Below the pieces are notes generated by a model. That model was not told where the DNA came from. It saw only the letters and a list, made by a program, of their open reading frames with translations, and did no database searches. 64,000 nucleotides of DNA from Methanolinea sp. (GTDB lineage: Archaea; Halobacteriota; Methanomicrobia; Methanomicrobiales; Methanospirillaceae): NCBI GenBank assembly GCA_024518585.1, contig JANIHI010000002.1, forward strand, positions 62,001-126,000. The letters are read 5' to 3'. Below, piece by piece: positions 52,202 through 60,990 of this stretch; position 1 is the first letter of the stretch; each line of letters starts with the position of its first letter. The position numbers were made by a program, and so were the translations under genes.

Positions 52202-52810
52202 CTAGCTCACCCCCAGGATCTTGTGGAGCTGGAGTTGCAGGCGGGCGGGGAGGTCTTCCCTGACGAGGAAACGGGCAATCCCCCGGGGGTCCGTCCCCTC
52301 GACCGGCGAGAAGAAGACCTGGGCCCGGGAGGGGTGGTCCCGGATGACCCCTGCTGCATAGGTGCAGTCTGCCCTGTCCCTGACGACGAACTTGACGGCA
52401 TCGTCCCCCGTGAGGAAGGGCAGGAGAGAGAGGTCGCTCTCCTCTCCTGACGAGGGGCACTTGACGTCCATGCAGATACTTGCATAGGCCTGGTACGCAG
52501 AGAAATCGAGGGTCCCGTTGGTCTCGATATCGATCATGTACCCTGCAGTGGCGAGATCTTTGACAAGCTCAAGGAGGGGTGGTCCCTGGAGGAGGGGTTC
52601 CCCGCCGGTGATGCAGATGTAGTGGCCGCCGAGATTTCGGACACGTGCGAGGATGGCATCCCGCCCCATCTCCTCTCCCCCGGTCCGGGCTTTCCGGGTA
52701 TCGCACCACGCACAGTCGAGGTTGCACCCGGCAAACCTGATGAAGGTGCAGGGCCTACCCTGGTTTTTCCCCTCCCCCTGGATGCTCCGGAATATCTCAT
52801 GCACCTTCAT
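52202..52810 (-). CDS. queE: 7-carboxy-7-deazaguanine synthase QueE
   Basis: Radical SAM enzyme turning carboxytetrahydropterin into CDG. SIQGEGKNQGRPCTFIRFAGCNLDCAWCDT carries the CX3CX2C cluster motif, with ITGGEPLLQ and IETNGT following. ATG overlaps queD by 14 bases; an in-frame TTG lies two codons upstream. Confidence 0.95.
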   Translation of the reverse strand: MKVHEIFRSIQGEGKNQGRPCTFIRFAGCNLDCAWCDTRKARTGGEEMGRDAILARVRNLGGHYICITGGEPLLQGPPLLELVKDLATAGYMIDIETNGTLDFSAYQAYASICMDVKCPSSGEESDLSLLPFLTGDDAVKFVVRDRADCTYAAGVIRDHPSRAQVFFSPVEGTDPRGIARFLVREDLPARLQLQLHKILGVS

Positions 52811-53210
52811 GGTCAACTTCAGCGTAGCATGCCGGTGATTCCCAGACCCGGACCCGGACGACGCGGGCCTGCAGGCCCAGGCGGGTGCATTCGTCCCGGA
52901 TCATGCCGGCAAAAAGGGAAGCTAGGTTTTCGCTCGTCGGTTCCCCCGGGGTCGTGATCACGGGGTGGAATGCCTCGATTGCCCTGGCCATGGGGTCTTC
53001 CCGGTTGAGGATGATCTGGTGGTCGAAGGTGCTGATGACTTCCCGTATGGTGTTGAAGTCCACGAGGATGCCCGTCTTTTCGTCTGCCTGCCCCTCCATC
53101 CAGACTTCAACCTTCCACCGGTGACCGTGCAGGCAGTTGCACTTCCCCTTGTAATGGAGGAGCCTGTGGCTTGCGTCGAACTGGACTTCCTTGAAAATAC
53201 GACAGATCAT
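52797..53210 (-). CDS. queD: 6-carboxytetrahydropterin synthase QueD
   Basis: First committed step of deazaguanine synthesis. The 137-residue protein has ASHRLLHYKGKCNCLHGHRW (zinc His residues and catalytic Cys), FDHQIILN and PTSENLA. It opens the queD-queE-queC-NUDIX-hydrolase operon. Confidence 0.94.
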   Translation of the reverse strand: MICRIFKEVQFDASHRLLHYKGKCNCLHGHRWKVEVWMEGQADEKTGILVDFNTIREVISTFDHQIILNREDPMARAIEAFHPVITTPGEPTSENLASLFAGMIRDECTRLGLQARVVRVRVWESPACYAEVDHEGA

Positions 53211-53233
53211 TGGAGAGAATGTTGGAGGGAACG

Positions 53234-53250
53234 GGATATAATATTATTAG
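53234..53250 (-). promoter_or_regulatory. TATA element of the que operon
   Basis: On the minus strand the sequence reads CTAATAATATTATATCC, placing the transcription start within about ten bases of the queD ATG. Confidence 0.5.
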
Positions 53251-53315
53251 CAATGGGATCCAACCATTTAAGGCAATCGTGGACACCTGCACAATATATA
53301 AGTCGCCACCGCGCG

Positions 53316-53325
53316 TTTATATATA
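53316..53325 (+). promoter_or_regulatory. TATA element of the rps12 operon
   Basis: TTTATATATA predicts a start near 53350 and a leader of about 30 bases before rps12. A second TATA-like sequence, CAATATATAAG, lies about 25 bases upstream and may give tandem promoters. Confidence 0.6.
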
Positions 53326-53380
53326 CCACAGAGGGTGAATTCCGTCCACTTTCAGTCAACAACAGGAATGAGGGTATTTC

Positions 53381-53809
53381 ATGGGTAATGGAAAATTTGC
53401 AGCGAGAAAACTGATCAAGGACGCAAAGAAGTTCCGCTGGAGCGACCCCAAGTTCGTGCGCAGCCACGGCGGTGTCAATATCAAGTCGGACCCGCTCGAG
53501 GGTGCACCGCAGGCCCGCGGGATCGTGCTCGAGAAGATCGGTGTGGAAGCAAAGCAGCCGAACTCGGCCATCCGCAAGTGCGTGAGAGTCCAGCTGATCA
53601 AGAATGGGAGGCAGGTCACGGCATTTGCCGTCGGTGATGGGGCAATCAACTTCATCGACGAGCACGACGAGGTCGAGATCGAGGGGATCGGCGGTCGGCT
53701 CGGGAGGTCGATGGGGGATATCCCGGGCGTGCGGTACGTCGTCACAAAAGTCAACAACGTCTCGCTCCACGAGATGGTCATTGGGCGCAAGGAGAAGCCA
53801 CGCAGGTGA
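53381..53809 (+). CDS. rps12: Ribosomal protein uS12
   Basis: A 142-residue decoding-centre protein. [36 protein letters not shown] is the conserved loop; size and sequence are standard archaeal. First gene of the rps12-rps7-fus operon. Confidence 0.97.
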   Translation: MGNGKFAARKLIKDAKKFRWSDPKFVRSHGGVNIKSDPLEGAPQARGIVLEKIGVEAKQPNSAIRKCVRVQLIKNGRQVTAFAVGDGAINFIDEHDEVEIEGIGGRLGRSMGDIPGVRYVVTKVNNVSLHEMVIGRKEKPRR

Positions 53810-53814
53810 TCCGG

Positions 53815-54396
53815 ATGCCAGAGACAGAACCCGCAGCACGCCTCCTCTTCAACCGGTGGGACCTTGGGGAAGTCCAGGTGACGGACCCAAGCCTTGTCAA
53901 ATACATCAGCTTAAACCCCGTGATCGCACCCCATACAACCGGCAAATTCACCCGCCAGGAGTTCAACAAGGCCAACATGCTCATCGTGGAGCGCCTCATC
54001 AACCGGCTCATGCAGTCCGAGATGAATACCGGCAACAAGCAGCTTGCCACCCGGATCGTGCGTGACGCCTTCGAGATGATCCACAAGAAGACCAAGAAAA
54101 ACCCGGTCCAGGTCCTCGTGGAGGCTATTGCAAACACGGGCCCGCGGGAAGAGACCGTCCGCCTGAAGTACGGGGGGATCAACGTCCCCAAGTCTGTGGA
54201 CACCGCGCCGCTGCGGAGGGTGAACACGGCGCTCTTCTTCATCTCCGAGGCGGTCTACAAGGCAGCGCACAAGAGCAAGAAGCCTGTGGCCGCATGCCTT
54301 GCCGATGAACTCATCGCCGCGTCCAAGGGCGACGTGAAGGCATACTCCGTGAACAAGAAGGAAGAACGCGAGCGGATTGCAAAGTCCGCCCGATAA
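53815..54396 (+). CDS. rps7: Ribosomal protein uS7
   Basis: A 193-residue small-subunit protein that nucleates 16S head assembly. AGGTGAT, a strong Shine-Dalgarno placed four bases upstream and spanning the rps12 stop, selects this ATG over the overlapping GTG at 53806. TRQEFNKANMLIVERLINRLMQ and RRVNTALFFISEAVYKAAHKSKKPVAACLADELIAAS are conserved. Confidence 0.96.
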   Translation: MPETEPAARLLFNRWDLGEVQVTDPSLVKYISLNPVIAPHTTGKFTRQEFNKANMLIVERLINRLMQSEMNTGNKQLATRIVRDAFEMIHKKTKKNPVQVLVEAIANTGPREETVRLKYGGINVPKSVDTAPLRRVNTALFFISEAVYKAAHKSKKPVAACLADELIAASKGDVKAYSVNKKEERERIAKSAR

Positions 54397-54426
54397 GGAC
54401 AATCATTCACTTTTTTGTGGTGTTTT

Positions 54427-56619
54427 ATGGCCCGAGGCAGAAAATCAATCGAAAAAGTCACCGAACTCATGAGCGACCCGGCGCACATCCGGAATATCGG
54501 CATCGTAGCACACATCGACCATGGCAAGACCACCCTCTCTGACAACCTGCTTGCAGGGGCAGGGATCATCTCGGAAGAACTCGCCGGCAAGCAGCTCTTC
54601 ATGGACTCTGACGAGGAAGAGCAGGCCCGGGGGATCACGATTGATGCCAGCAACGTCTCCATGGTCCACGAGTACGAGGGGAAGGAGTACCTCATCAACA
54701 TGATAGATACCCCCGGGCACGTGGACTTCGGGGGCGACGTGACCAGGGCCATGCGGGCGGTAGACGGCGCAGTCGTGCTGGTGGATGCCGTGGAAGGGAC
54801 CATGCCCCAGACCGAGACGGTGCTCCGGCAGGCCTTAAAGGAGGGTGTCCGCCCCGTTCTCTTCATCAACAAGGTCGACCGCCTCATCAACGAGCTCAAG
54901 GTCGACGAGATGGAGATGCAGATCCGGCTCGGGCGGGTCATTGACAAGGTCAACAAGCTGATCAAGGGCATGAACGAGCAGGCATACAATGCCGGCTGGA
55001 AACTTGACGCCGTCCAGGGGACTGTCGCGTTCGGGTCGGCCCTCTACAACTGGGCAGTCTCGGTGCCCTACATGAAGAAGAGCGGGGTCTCGTTCAAGGA
55101 AGTCTATGACAGGTGCCGCAGCGGCAACATGAAGGACCTTGCAAAGAGGAGCCCGCTCTGCGACGTCGTGCTTGACATGGTTGTCCGGCACCTGCCAAAC
55201 CCCGTCGAGGCGCAGAAACGCCGTATCAGGGTTATCTGGCACGGTGACCCCGAGTCCCCGGAGGGAAAGGCCATGCTCAACTGCGATCCGAACGGTCCCG
55301 CGACGCTGATGGTGACTGACATCTCCTTTGACCCCCACGCCGGAGAGGTCGCCACCGGCAGGCTCTTTTCCGGCAGGATCCGCCGGGGCTCGGAGATGTA
55401 CGTCATGGGGACGGCAAAGAAGGTCAACCGACTCCAGCAGGTCGGCATCTTCATGGGCCCGACCCGTGTCGAGGTGGAGGAGATCACGGCAGGAAACATT
55501 GCAGCCGTCACCGGGTTGAAAGACGCCATCGTGGGCTCGACCGTGACCACGCTCCAGGATATGACTCCTTTTGAGTCACTCAAGCACTACAGCGAGCCCG
55601 TCATGACCGTGGCCGTCGAGGCCAAGAACATGAAGGACCTCCCGAAACTCGTGGAAGTCCTCCGCCAGGTCGCAAAAGAGGACCCCACTCTCCAGGTCAC
55701 CATCAACGAGGAGACGGGAGAGCACCTCATATCGGGGATGGGAGAGCTGCACCTCGAGATCATAACCGGCAGGATCAAGAGGGACAAGGGTGTCGAGATC
55801 ATCACCTCCGAACCGATCGTCGTTTACCGGGAGACCGTGACGCAGAAGGCCGGGCCCGTGGAGGGGAAGTCTCCGAACAGGCACAACCGGTTCTACATCG
55901 AGGTCGAACCCCTGCCCGAGGCAATCGTCGACCTTATCCGGAACGGGCAGGTCTCCATGAACCAGACCCAGCTCGAGCGCAGGGATGCCCTGATCGCGGC
56001 TGGAATGGACAAGGAGGAGGCCAAGAACGTCAAGGATATCTATGGTCACAACATGTTCATCGACATGACCAAGGGTATCCAGTACCTCAACGAGACGATG
56101 GAGCTGATCATCGAGGGAATCCACGAGGCCCTCGACGGCGGTCCTCTCGCCGACGAGAAGGTGCAGAACCTCAAACTCCGGCTCGTGGACGTGAAGCTCC
56201 ACGAGGACGCCATCCACCGGGGACCCGCCCAGGTCATCCCCGCCGTCCGGGCTGCGGTCAAGGCCGCGATGCTGATGGCCGGCGATACCCTGCTCGAGCC
56301 CGTCCAGAAGATCCAGATTACGGTCCCCACCGAGCAGATGGGGAACGCGACAGCCCAGATCCAGGGGCGGCGCGGGCAGGTCTACGATATCCAGAGCGAG
56401 GGCGACACGGTGACGGTGGTCGGCAAGGCACCGGTCGCCGAGCTCTTCGGGTTTGCCGGGGATATCCGGTCGGCAACCGAGGGGAGGGCCATGTGGAGCA
56501 CGGAATTTGCCGGTTTTGAACTCGTGCCGGCCAACATGCTCAAGGAAGTCGTTGCCAGCATCCGCAAGAGGAAGGGATTGAAAGAGCAGATCCCGACACC
56601 TGCGGACTACCTGGCCTGA
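54427..56619 (+). CDS. fusA: Translation elongation factor aEF2
   Basis: Translocase GTPase, 730 residues: G1 AHIDHGKTT, switch [14 protein letters not shown], and the C-terminal diphthamide loop [18 protein letters not shown] whose His is the diphthamide site. It starts 30 bases after rps7. EF-1 alpha, which often follows in archaeal str operons, is not next here; a terminator and the convergent cyclophilin gene follow. Confidence 0.97.
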   Translation: MARGRKSIEKVTELMSDPAHIRNIGIVAHIDHGKTTLSDNLLAGAGIISEELAGKQLFMDSDEEEQARGITIDASNVSMVHEYEGKEYLINMIDTPGHVDFGGDVTRAMRAVDGAVVLVDAVEGTMPQTETVLRQALKEGVRPVLFINKVDRLINELKVDEMEMQIRLGRVIDKVNKLIKGMNEQAYNAGWKLDAVQGTVAFGSALYNWAVSVPYMKKSGVSFKEVYDRCRSGNMKDLAKRSPLCDVVLDMVVRHLPNPVEAQKRRIRVIWHGDPESPEGKAMLNCDPNGPATLMVTDISFDPHAGEVATGRLFSGRIRRGSEMYVMGTAKKVNRLQQVGIFMGPTRVEVEEITAGNIAAVTGLKDAIVGSTVTTLQDMTPFESLKHYSEPVMTVAVEAKNMKDLPKLVEVLRQVAKEDPTLQVTINEETGEHLISGMGELHLEIITGRIKRDKGVEIITSEPIVVYRETVTQKAGPVEGKSPNRHNRFYIEVEPLPEAIVDLIRNGQVSMNQTQLERRDALIAAGMDKEEAKNVKDIYGHNMFIDMTKGIQYLNETMELIIEGIHEALDGGPLADEKVQNLKLRLVDVKLHEDAIHRGPAQVIPAVRAAVKAAMLMAGDTLLEPVQKIQITVPTEQMGNATAQIQGRRGQVYDIQSEGDTVTVVGKAPVAELFGFAGDIRSATEGRAMWSTEFAGFELVPANMLKEVVASIRKRKGLKEQIPTPADYLA

Positions 56620-56624
56620 AAAAG

Positions 56625-56676
56625 TCCTTTTTTTCCCGGTTCGTTGGGGGAAAAAAGGATCAGTTTTTCTTATTTT
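56625..56676. terminator. Bidirectional terminator, aEF2 / cyclophilin
   Basis: The inverted repeat TCCTTTTTTTCCC and GGGGGAAAAAAGGA surrounds an eight-base loop, followed by TTTTTCTTATTTTT. It can terminate both the rightward aEF2 transcript and the leftward cyclophilin transcript. Confidence 0.7.
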
Positions 56677-57164
56677 TGCAGGATTCTTGCCCTGGCGATC
56701 GTGACCGGCTGGAGGGGCCGGTCGTTCCGGTCGGTCTTCTGCTTTGCAATTTTCTTCACCACGTCCATCCCGGCAACAACCCTCCCAAACACGGGGTGAC
56801 GCCCGTCGAGGTGGTGGTTGTCAACGAGGTTGATGAAGAACTGGCTTCCCCCCGTGTTGGGACCTGCGTTTGCCATGGCAACCGTACCCCGCTCGTTTTT
56901 CCTTCCCGGCGCAAACTCGTCTTTTATTGCGTACCCCGGTCCCCCGCGTCCCGTGCCGGTGGGGTCTCCACCCTGGATCATGAAGCCATCGATGACCCTG
57001 TGGAAGATAGTCCCGTCGTAAAATCCCTTCTGCACGAGGGAGGCAAAGTTCCCTGCGGTGAGGGGCATGTCGGGGAAGAGCTCGATCCCGATGGTCCCCA
57101 GGTTCGTCTCGAGGTTCACCCTCTGTCCCGGGTTCACATTCCCGGCAGCTGGAGTCGTGGCCAT
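56670..57164 (-). CDS. Cyclophilin-type peptidyl-prolyl isomerase
   Basis: A 164-residue cytoplasmic cyclophilin. LETNLGTIGIELFPDMPLTAGNF, FHRVIDGFMIQGGDPTGTGRGGPGY (catalytic Arg) and NTGGSQFFINLVDNHHLDGRHPVFGRV are complete. An ATG at MATTPAAGNVNPGQ was chosen; the longer open frame upstream overlaps the GTPase promoter region. Confidence 0.94.
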   Translation of the reverse strand: MATTPAAGNVNPGQRVNLETNLGTIGIELFPDMPLTAGNFASLVQKGFYDGTIFHRVIDGFMIQGGDPTGTGRGGPGYAIKDEFAPGRKNERGTVAMANAGPNTGGSQFFINLVDNHHLDGRHPVFGRVVAGMDVVKKIAKQKTDRNDRPLQPVTIARARILQK

Positions 57165-57310
57165 AGGAATACATTTGACCCTGTTTCCCCAAGGAGTTTG
57201 CGACCATGCCGGGAGACTCGATCCCCGGGCCATGCCCGGGAAGGTTCCTCTCGCCGTCACGTCCAAAAAACCAGAGCGAAACGGTAAAAAAAGCCAATGG
57301 TACATATCCC

Positions 57311-57802
57311 ATGATGGCAGGAGGCAAGCTGAAGGTCGTTGTTTTCGGGGCGTACAATGCAGGGAAATCCACCCTGATCCAGACACTTGACCCCTCTGCC
57401 CGCCATGTCGAGGCGCATACCGGTGAGGGTGACACGACAATTGCCCTTGACTACGGGCGTGTCGTTGTCCATGCCCTGAATGTCTACCTCTTTGGGACTC
57501 CCGGCCAGGACCGGTTTGAGTTCGTACGCCAGATCATCGCCCGCGGCATGGACGCCGCCATCCTCGTCGTCGATTGCAGTGTGCCTCCCGATGAGTTCAC
57601 CCTGCACCTCTATTCGGCTATCTCCGGGCAGAGGGTCCCACTTGCCGTAATCCTGAACAAGTGTGACCTCCCGGATGCATGCCCGGCGGACCTGGAGAAG
57701 ATATTTCAGAATGCAATGGTTTTTGCGGTCTGTGCCCGGGACAAGGCAGCAGTCACTGCCGCGCTCACGAGGTTTATCGAGTCATTCATGAAGGAATTGT
57801 AG
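57311..57802 (+). CDS. Small GTP-binding protein (Arf/Rab-like, COG2229 type)
   Basis: A 163-residue single G domain. P-loop GAYNAGKST (residues 13-21), switch 2 LFGTPGQDRF, with the usual DxxG Asp replaced by Thr, and NKCD for guanine specificity. Related prokaryotic proteins are MglA/Roadblock-system GTPases; no Roadblock partner is adjacent. Starts with a double ATG; the second is also possible. Confidence 0.83.
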   Translation: MMAGGKLKVVVFGAYNAGKSTLIQTLDPSARHVEAHTGEGDTTIALDYGRVVVHALNVYLFGTPGQDRFEFVRQIIARGMDAAILVVDCSVPPDEFTLHLYSAISGQRVPLAVILNKCDLPDACPADLEKIFQNAMVFAVCARDKAAVTAALTRFIESFMKEL

Positions 57803-57823
57803 GAAGGACGAGGGAGATATCCC

Positions 57824-58306
57824 TCATTTCCAGACCGTGACCGGGTTGATGGTCGCATCGATCAGGAGATCGAACCGGATCTCCTTTGTCCACCCCGCCT
57901 TCTCAAACATGTTCATGAAACAGACCCCGATTTTCGTTGCATGCGGGTACTTCCTGATCGCGCCTGCCACCTGTTCCAGGGTAACGGGGACATTTGGCAT
58001 CGAGAGTCCCCCCATGACGACCACTGCGGCAGGGTTCCTGACGGTCGCCAGACTCCCGGTCTGCATCCCTACGTCAGGGACGAGATTGACCAACCGTGCC
58101 TTTGATTCATCGACGTACGGGACGAAGACCTGCTGGAGGTCAAGGCTCCGGACGGCAAAACCCAGAAGTTCGACGAACGGCGTGCACGTCCCGGGGCATC
58201 CGTAGTAAACGACTTGGTCACCCGGTTTCAACCCTTTCTTCTCGATGAAGTCCTTGAACGGCCGGAGCATCCCCGGCACTCCCTGGAAAACCTCCTTTTC
58301 CGGCAT
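57824..58306 (-). CDS. DUF2124 domain protein
   Basis: A 160-residue protein of a methanogen-specific family. Conserved stretches are VVYYGCPGTCTPFVELLGFAVR (two Cys), PYVDESKARLVNLVPDVG and AAVVVMGGLSMPN. Structure and function unknown. It converges with the GTPase gene, 21 bases apart. Confidence 0.75.
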   Translation of the reverse strand: MPEKEVFQGVPGMLRPFKDFIEKKGLKPGDQVVYYGCPGTCTPFVELLGFAVRSLDLQQVFVPYVDESKARLVNLVPDVGMQTGSLATVRNPAAVVVMGGLSMPNVPVTLEQVAGAIRKYPHATKIGVCFMNMFEKAGWTKEIRFDLLIDATINPVTVWK

Positions 58307-58378
58307 TGCAATTTTACTCCTATGAGTTAGAATAACTCCCGCGGCTTATATCAATGTATAGGTACCAGGGAGAGAGGT

Positions 58379-58960
58379 ATGGAAGGGTTCCCAATGGTGA
58401 CCGGGACACGAGGGACAGGGGAGGGAGAGAGAGCCGGCGGGAGTCCGCCGGTCTTCCCAAAGAGGATAGTGATCGCATACGCGAGCAGGTATGGTTCGAC
58501 CGCGGAGATTGCCGAACAGATTGCGGGGGAACTCCGGTCGCTTGGGTATGCCGTTGACTGTGTCTCCTTCCGGCAGGGAGGAATCCGGCTGAACGAGTAC
58601 GATGCCGCGGTCCTCGGCAGCCCGCTCTTCCTGGGCAAGTGGCTGGCAGAGGCCCGCGAGTTTGTCTCCCGGGAACGGGCTGCCCTCGGGAGGATGCCTG
58701 TTGCAGTCTTTTCGGTCGGGTACACGTTCCGGGACCCAACACCGGCCGCCCTCGGGGCGGGGGAGGAGGCAATCCAGGAGATCTGTCGCATGATCCCCGT
58801 GCGGGACAGGGCATTTTTTCCGGGGAAAGTAGACACCGGCCGGATGAGTCCTGCGGACCGGGCGGTCCTCTCCCTTGCAAAGGTGACGCCGGGGGATTTC
58901 CGGGACGAGGAGATGGTCCGGTCATATGCCCGGCGCCTCCCGCGGGTCCTTGGCCTGTGA
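58379..58960 (+). CDS. Flavodoxin-domain protein (HemG-like)
   Basis: A 193-residue protein. After an N-terminal tail of about 28 residues, RIVIAYASRYGSTAEIAEQIAGEL is the FMN phosphate loop, and AVLGSPLFLGKWLAEAREFV and VAVFSVGYTFRD are further flavodoxin loops, as in menaquinone-dependent protoporphyrinogen oxidase-like proteins. GAGAGAGG precedes the ATG; CTTATATCAATG is the likely TATA. Role unknown. Confidence 0.8.
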   Translation: MEGFPMVTGTRGTGEGERAGGSPPVFPKRIVIAYASRYGSTAEIAEQIAGELRSLGYAVDCVSFRQGGIRLNEYDAAVLGSPLFLGKWLAEAREFVSRERAALGRMPVAVFSVGYTFRDPTPAALGAGEEAIQEICRMIPVRDRAFFPGKVDTGRMSPADRAVLSLAKVTPGDFRDEEMVRSYARRLPRVLGL

Positions 58961-59355
58961 GAAAAAACAGGAGTCCAAAAGGGATTGACCCCCCCCAAAA
59001 GATCCCCAAAAGAGGATACCAGAAGGACCAGTGCAGGGGAAAGGGGGTCAATGGCCCCTTCCCGGCGTCCCCGGGGTACATGGTTGACGAAGGAGATCCC
59101 GGGGTTCCCCTGGTTGTCTCTTGCTATCCGCTCAAAATGGCAGGGGTCCTTTGAAAAAAACCACATGATTCTCTTCGAGACACAAGGATACAAAATGAAA
59201 ATCGCAGGTGCGATTTTCATAGTGTCCGCCCATGACCGCCGTGCGGTCAAGCATAAAACATGAAAATGGCGGAGCCATTTCATTGGAAAAGGGGAGGGAC
59301 CGGGGGGAGAAAACGCCTTTTCCGGCGCACCCCCCCTGCCTTTCACCAGATCTTT
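58961..59355. other. Convergent intergenic region with structured repeat
   Basis: The 395 bases between convergent genes have no supported ORF. The first half is C/A-rich. The second half holds three consecutive hairpins: TGAAAATCGCA/TGCGATTTTCA (59196-59219), GACCGC/GCGGTC (59234-59248) and AAATGGC/GCCATTT (59264-59280). Confidence 0.6.
59226..59292 (+). repeat. Structured repeat element, copy 2
   Basis: Counterpart of the element at 34035-34102 on the minus strand. It starts CCGCCCATGA, contains the stems GACCGC/GCGGTC and AAATGGC/GCCATTT, and ends CATTGGAAAA. An additional perfect 11-base-stem hairpin lies immediately upstream; copy 1 keeps only part of it. It may be a small RNA gene or a dispersed intergenic element. 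Confidence 0.65.
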
Positions 59356-59976
59356 TCAGGTTACGCTGACGTGGAGGTCAAATACCTCGACAGTCTCGAT
59401 GAACGTCACATTCACCGGGGTGCCCCACATCTGGATGGTTGCCGTGTCCGGGGCCTCCTCTGCCTCGAATGCCACGCGGAGACCGTCGACCTTGAACTCC
59501 GGGCTGAGTGAGAGGGGGAGGTAATTTTTCCCGTCGTCACCCGCAATCCCGAAGAAACCACCTTCAAGGGGCACAAAGACGATAGTGCCGGCCGGGACCC
59601 AGGGCCGCCTGTACTCGGCGTGGACCAGGGTACTGCCTTTCTCCAGGGAAGAGAAAACCCACTCGCGGGTACCACCTGCACCGACAAGCTTCGTATCAGG
59701 GGCAATGAACTCGTCTTTATCGATGGCAAGGCCATGCGGCCGGGTCATGTTCCACATGTAACCGGTGGTCGGGTTCTCGGGGAGGCGCAGGGAAAAACGT
59801 GTCCCTGCCGGGACAGAGACGTTCTTTCCGTTGTGTTCGGGACCGAATACGGGGCTTGGGGTCATGGTCGGCGTGGGTTCTTTTTCGGCCCCCTGTTCCT
59901 GGAGGCAGCCGGCTGCGAGGACAAGGCAGACGGCCAGTATAGCCAGGGGGGCAAGAATGAGCATCGAACGGTTCAT
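59356..59976 (-). CDS. Chagasin-like protease inhibitor (I42) lipoprotein
   Basis: A 206-residue exported protein with a signal and lipobox VLAAGCLQ, then a Thr/Pro linker and a chagasin-like Ig domain. The three inhibitory loops are present: NPTTGYMW, GAGGTREWVF and YRRPWVP. Such inhibitors block papain-type cysteine proteases; an extracellular defensive role is possible. AGGTGA eight bases upstream selects the ATG at MNRSMLIL. Confidence 0.83.
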   Translation of the reverse strand: MNRSMLILAPLAILAVCLVLAAGCLQEQGAEKEPTPTMTPSPVFGPEHNGKNVSVPAGTRFSLRLPENPTTGYMWNMTRPHGLAIDKDEFIAPDTKLVGAGGTREWVFSSLEKGSTLVHAEYRRPWVPAGTIVFVPLEGGFFGIAGDDGKNYLPLSLSPEFKVDGLRVAFEAEEAPDTATIQMWGTPVNVTFIETVEVFDLHVSVT

Positions 59977-60101
59977 GGCGTGGTTCACCTGTCACCATGT
60001 AAGAAAAGGGCACCAGCTGTTATACCCTTTCCCTTAAGTGCGAAAATAACTGCAGTGAAAATGAGTCTCTCTCTTCCCGAAAAGGGAAGAGCTAAAAAAG
60101 T

Positions 60102-60980
60102 TTATTTCGGTCCCAGGTAGGGATTCCGCAGGGCCTTGTTCACGCCGAACTTTGCCCTTTCCTCGACGGTCTTCTGGTTCTTGGTGATCTTCTCGGTCGC
60201 GAGTTTCGTCACGAGCTCGAGACCGGGCTTGACCTGTTCGATCGGCTTGGTCTCGAAGCACCCGGCAGCGATCGCCTTGCTCCAGATGTCGTCACCGTTG
60301 CGTGTCCGGACAAAGACCGTGCTCCAGCCGTCCGGGCTCCCGACCGAACCGGTCGAGACGTCCGCGAGGTTTGCCACGTAGTCGAGGCAGACGTGGCATC
60401 CGGGCTGCTCGTACTTGTGGGTCACCTTGAGGGGGAGCTGGACGACCTGCCCGCGCTGCCCGTAGACCCAGAACTTGCCTTTGCCGATCTCCATCTTCCT
60501 GACGGCCTCCATCTTCATTGCCGCATGGTCCTCCACGAGCTGCTTGATGCTCTGGTACGAGAAGTTCTCCATGCAGAAGATGCCGATGGCGAGCTTGATC
60601 TTGTCGTCGACGTCACGCAACCCGACGGGGTAGAGCTGGCCCTTCCGGACGGCCTGCATCTGGCACGGTGTCCCGACGATACCGATCTTGTCAAGGCCAA
60701 AGCTCCGTGTCGCTTCCTTGATCCACGACACCTGGGGGCTGATGTTGTACTTCGTGCCGCTCGAGGTCATCAGTTCCTCGACGGTGGTCGCGATGAACGG
60801 GCGGGGCCTCCACGGCTCGTCGCCGGGTCCGGCAACGATTGCGCCATCGATGATTCCCTCCTCAAGGGCGAACTTGAAGAGCTGGGTCACTATTCCCCCG
60901 TCCTGGGCCCTCTTTAAGATGGCCTTGTCAGTGCTGCGAGCCGATACACAGAGTTTGTACTTTCCGAGTTCTCCTGCCAT
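60102..60980 (-). CDS. frhB: F420-reducing hydrogenase subunit beta
   Basis: FAD/Fe-S subunit that passes electrons to F420. The 292-residue protein has CVSARSTD, GGIVTQLFKFALEEGIIDGAIV, VGTPCQMQAVR and CHVCLDYVANLADVSTGSVG, typical of FrhB. AGGTGAGAGAG precedes the ATG. Last gene of the operon. Confidence 0.97.
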   Translation of the reverse strand: MAGELGKYKLCVSARSTDKAILKRAQDGGIVTQLFKFALEEGIIDGAIVAGPGDEPWRPRPFIATTVEELMTSSGTKYNISPQVSWIKEATRSFGLDKIGIVGTPCQMQAVRKGQLYPVGLRDVDDKIKLAIGIFCMENFSYQSIKQLVEDHAAMKMEAVRKMEIGKGKFWVYGQRGQVVQLPLKVTHKYEQPGCHVCLDYVANLADVSTGSVGSPDGWSTVFVRTRNGDDIWSKAIAAGCFETKPIEQVKPGLELVTKLATEKITKNQKTVEERAKFGVNKALRNPYLGPK

Positions 60981-60990
60981 CTCTCTCACC

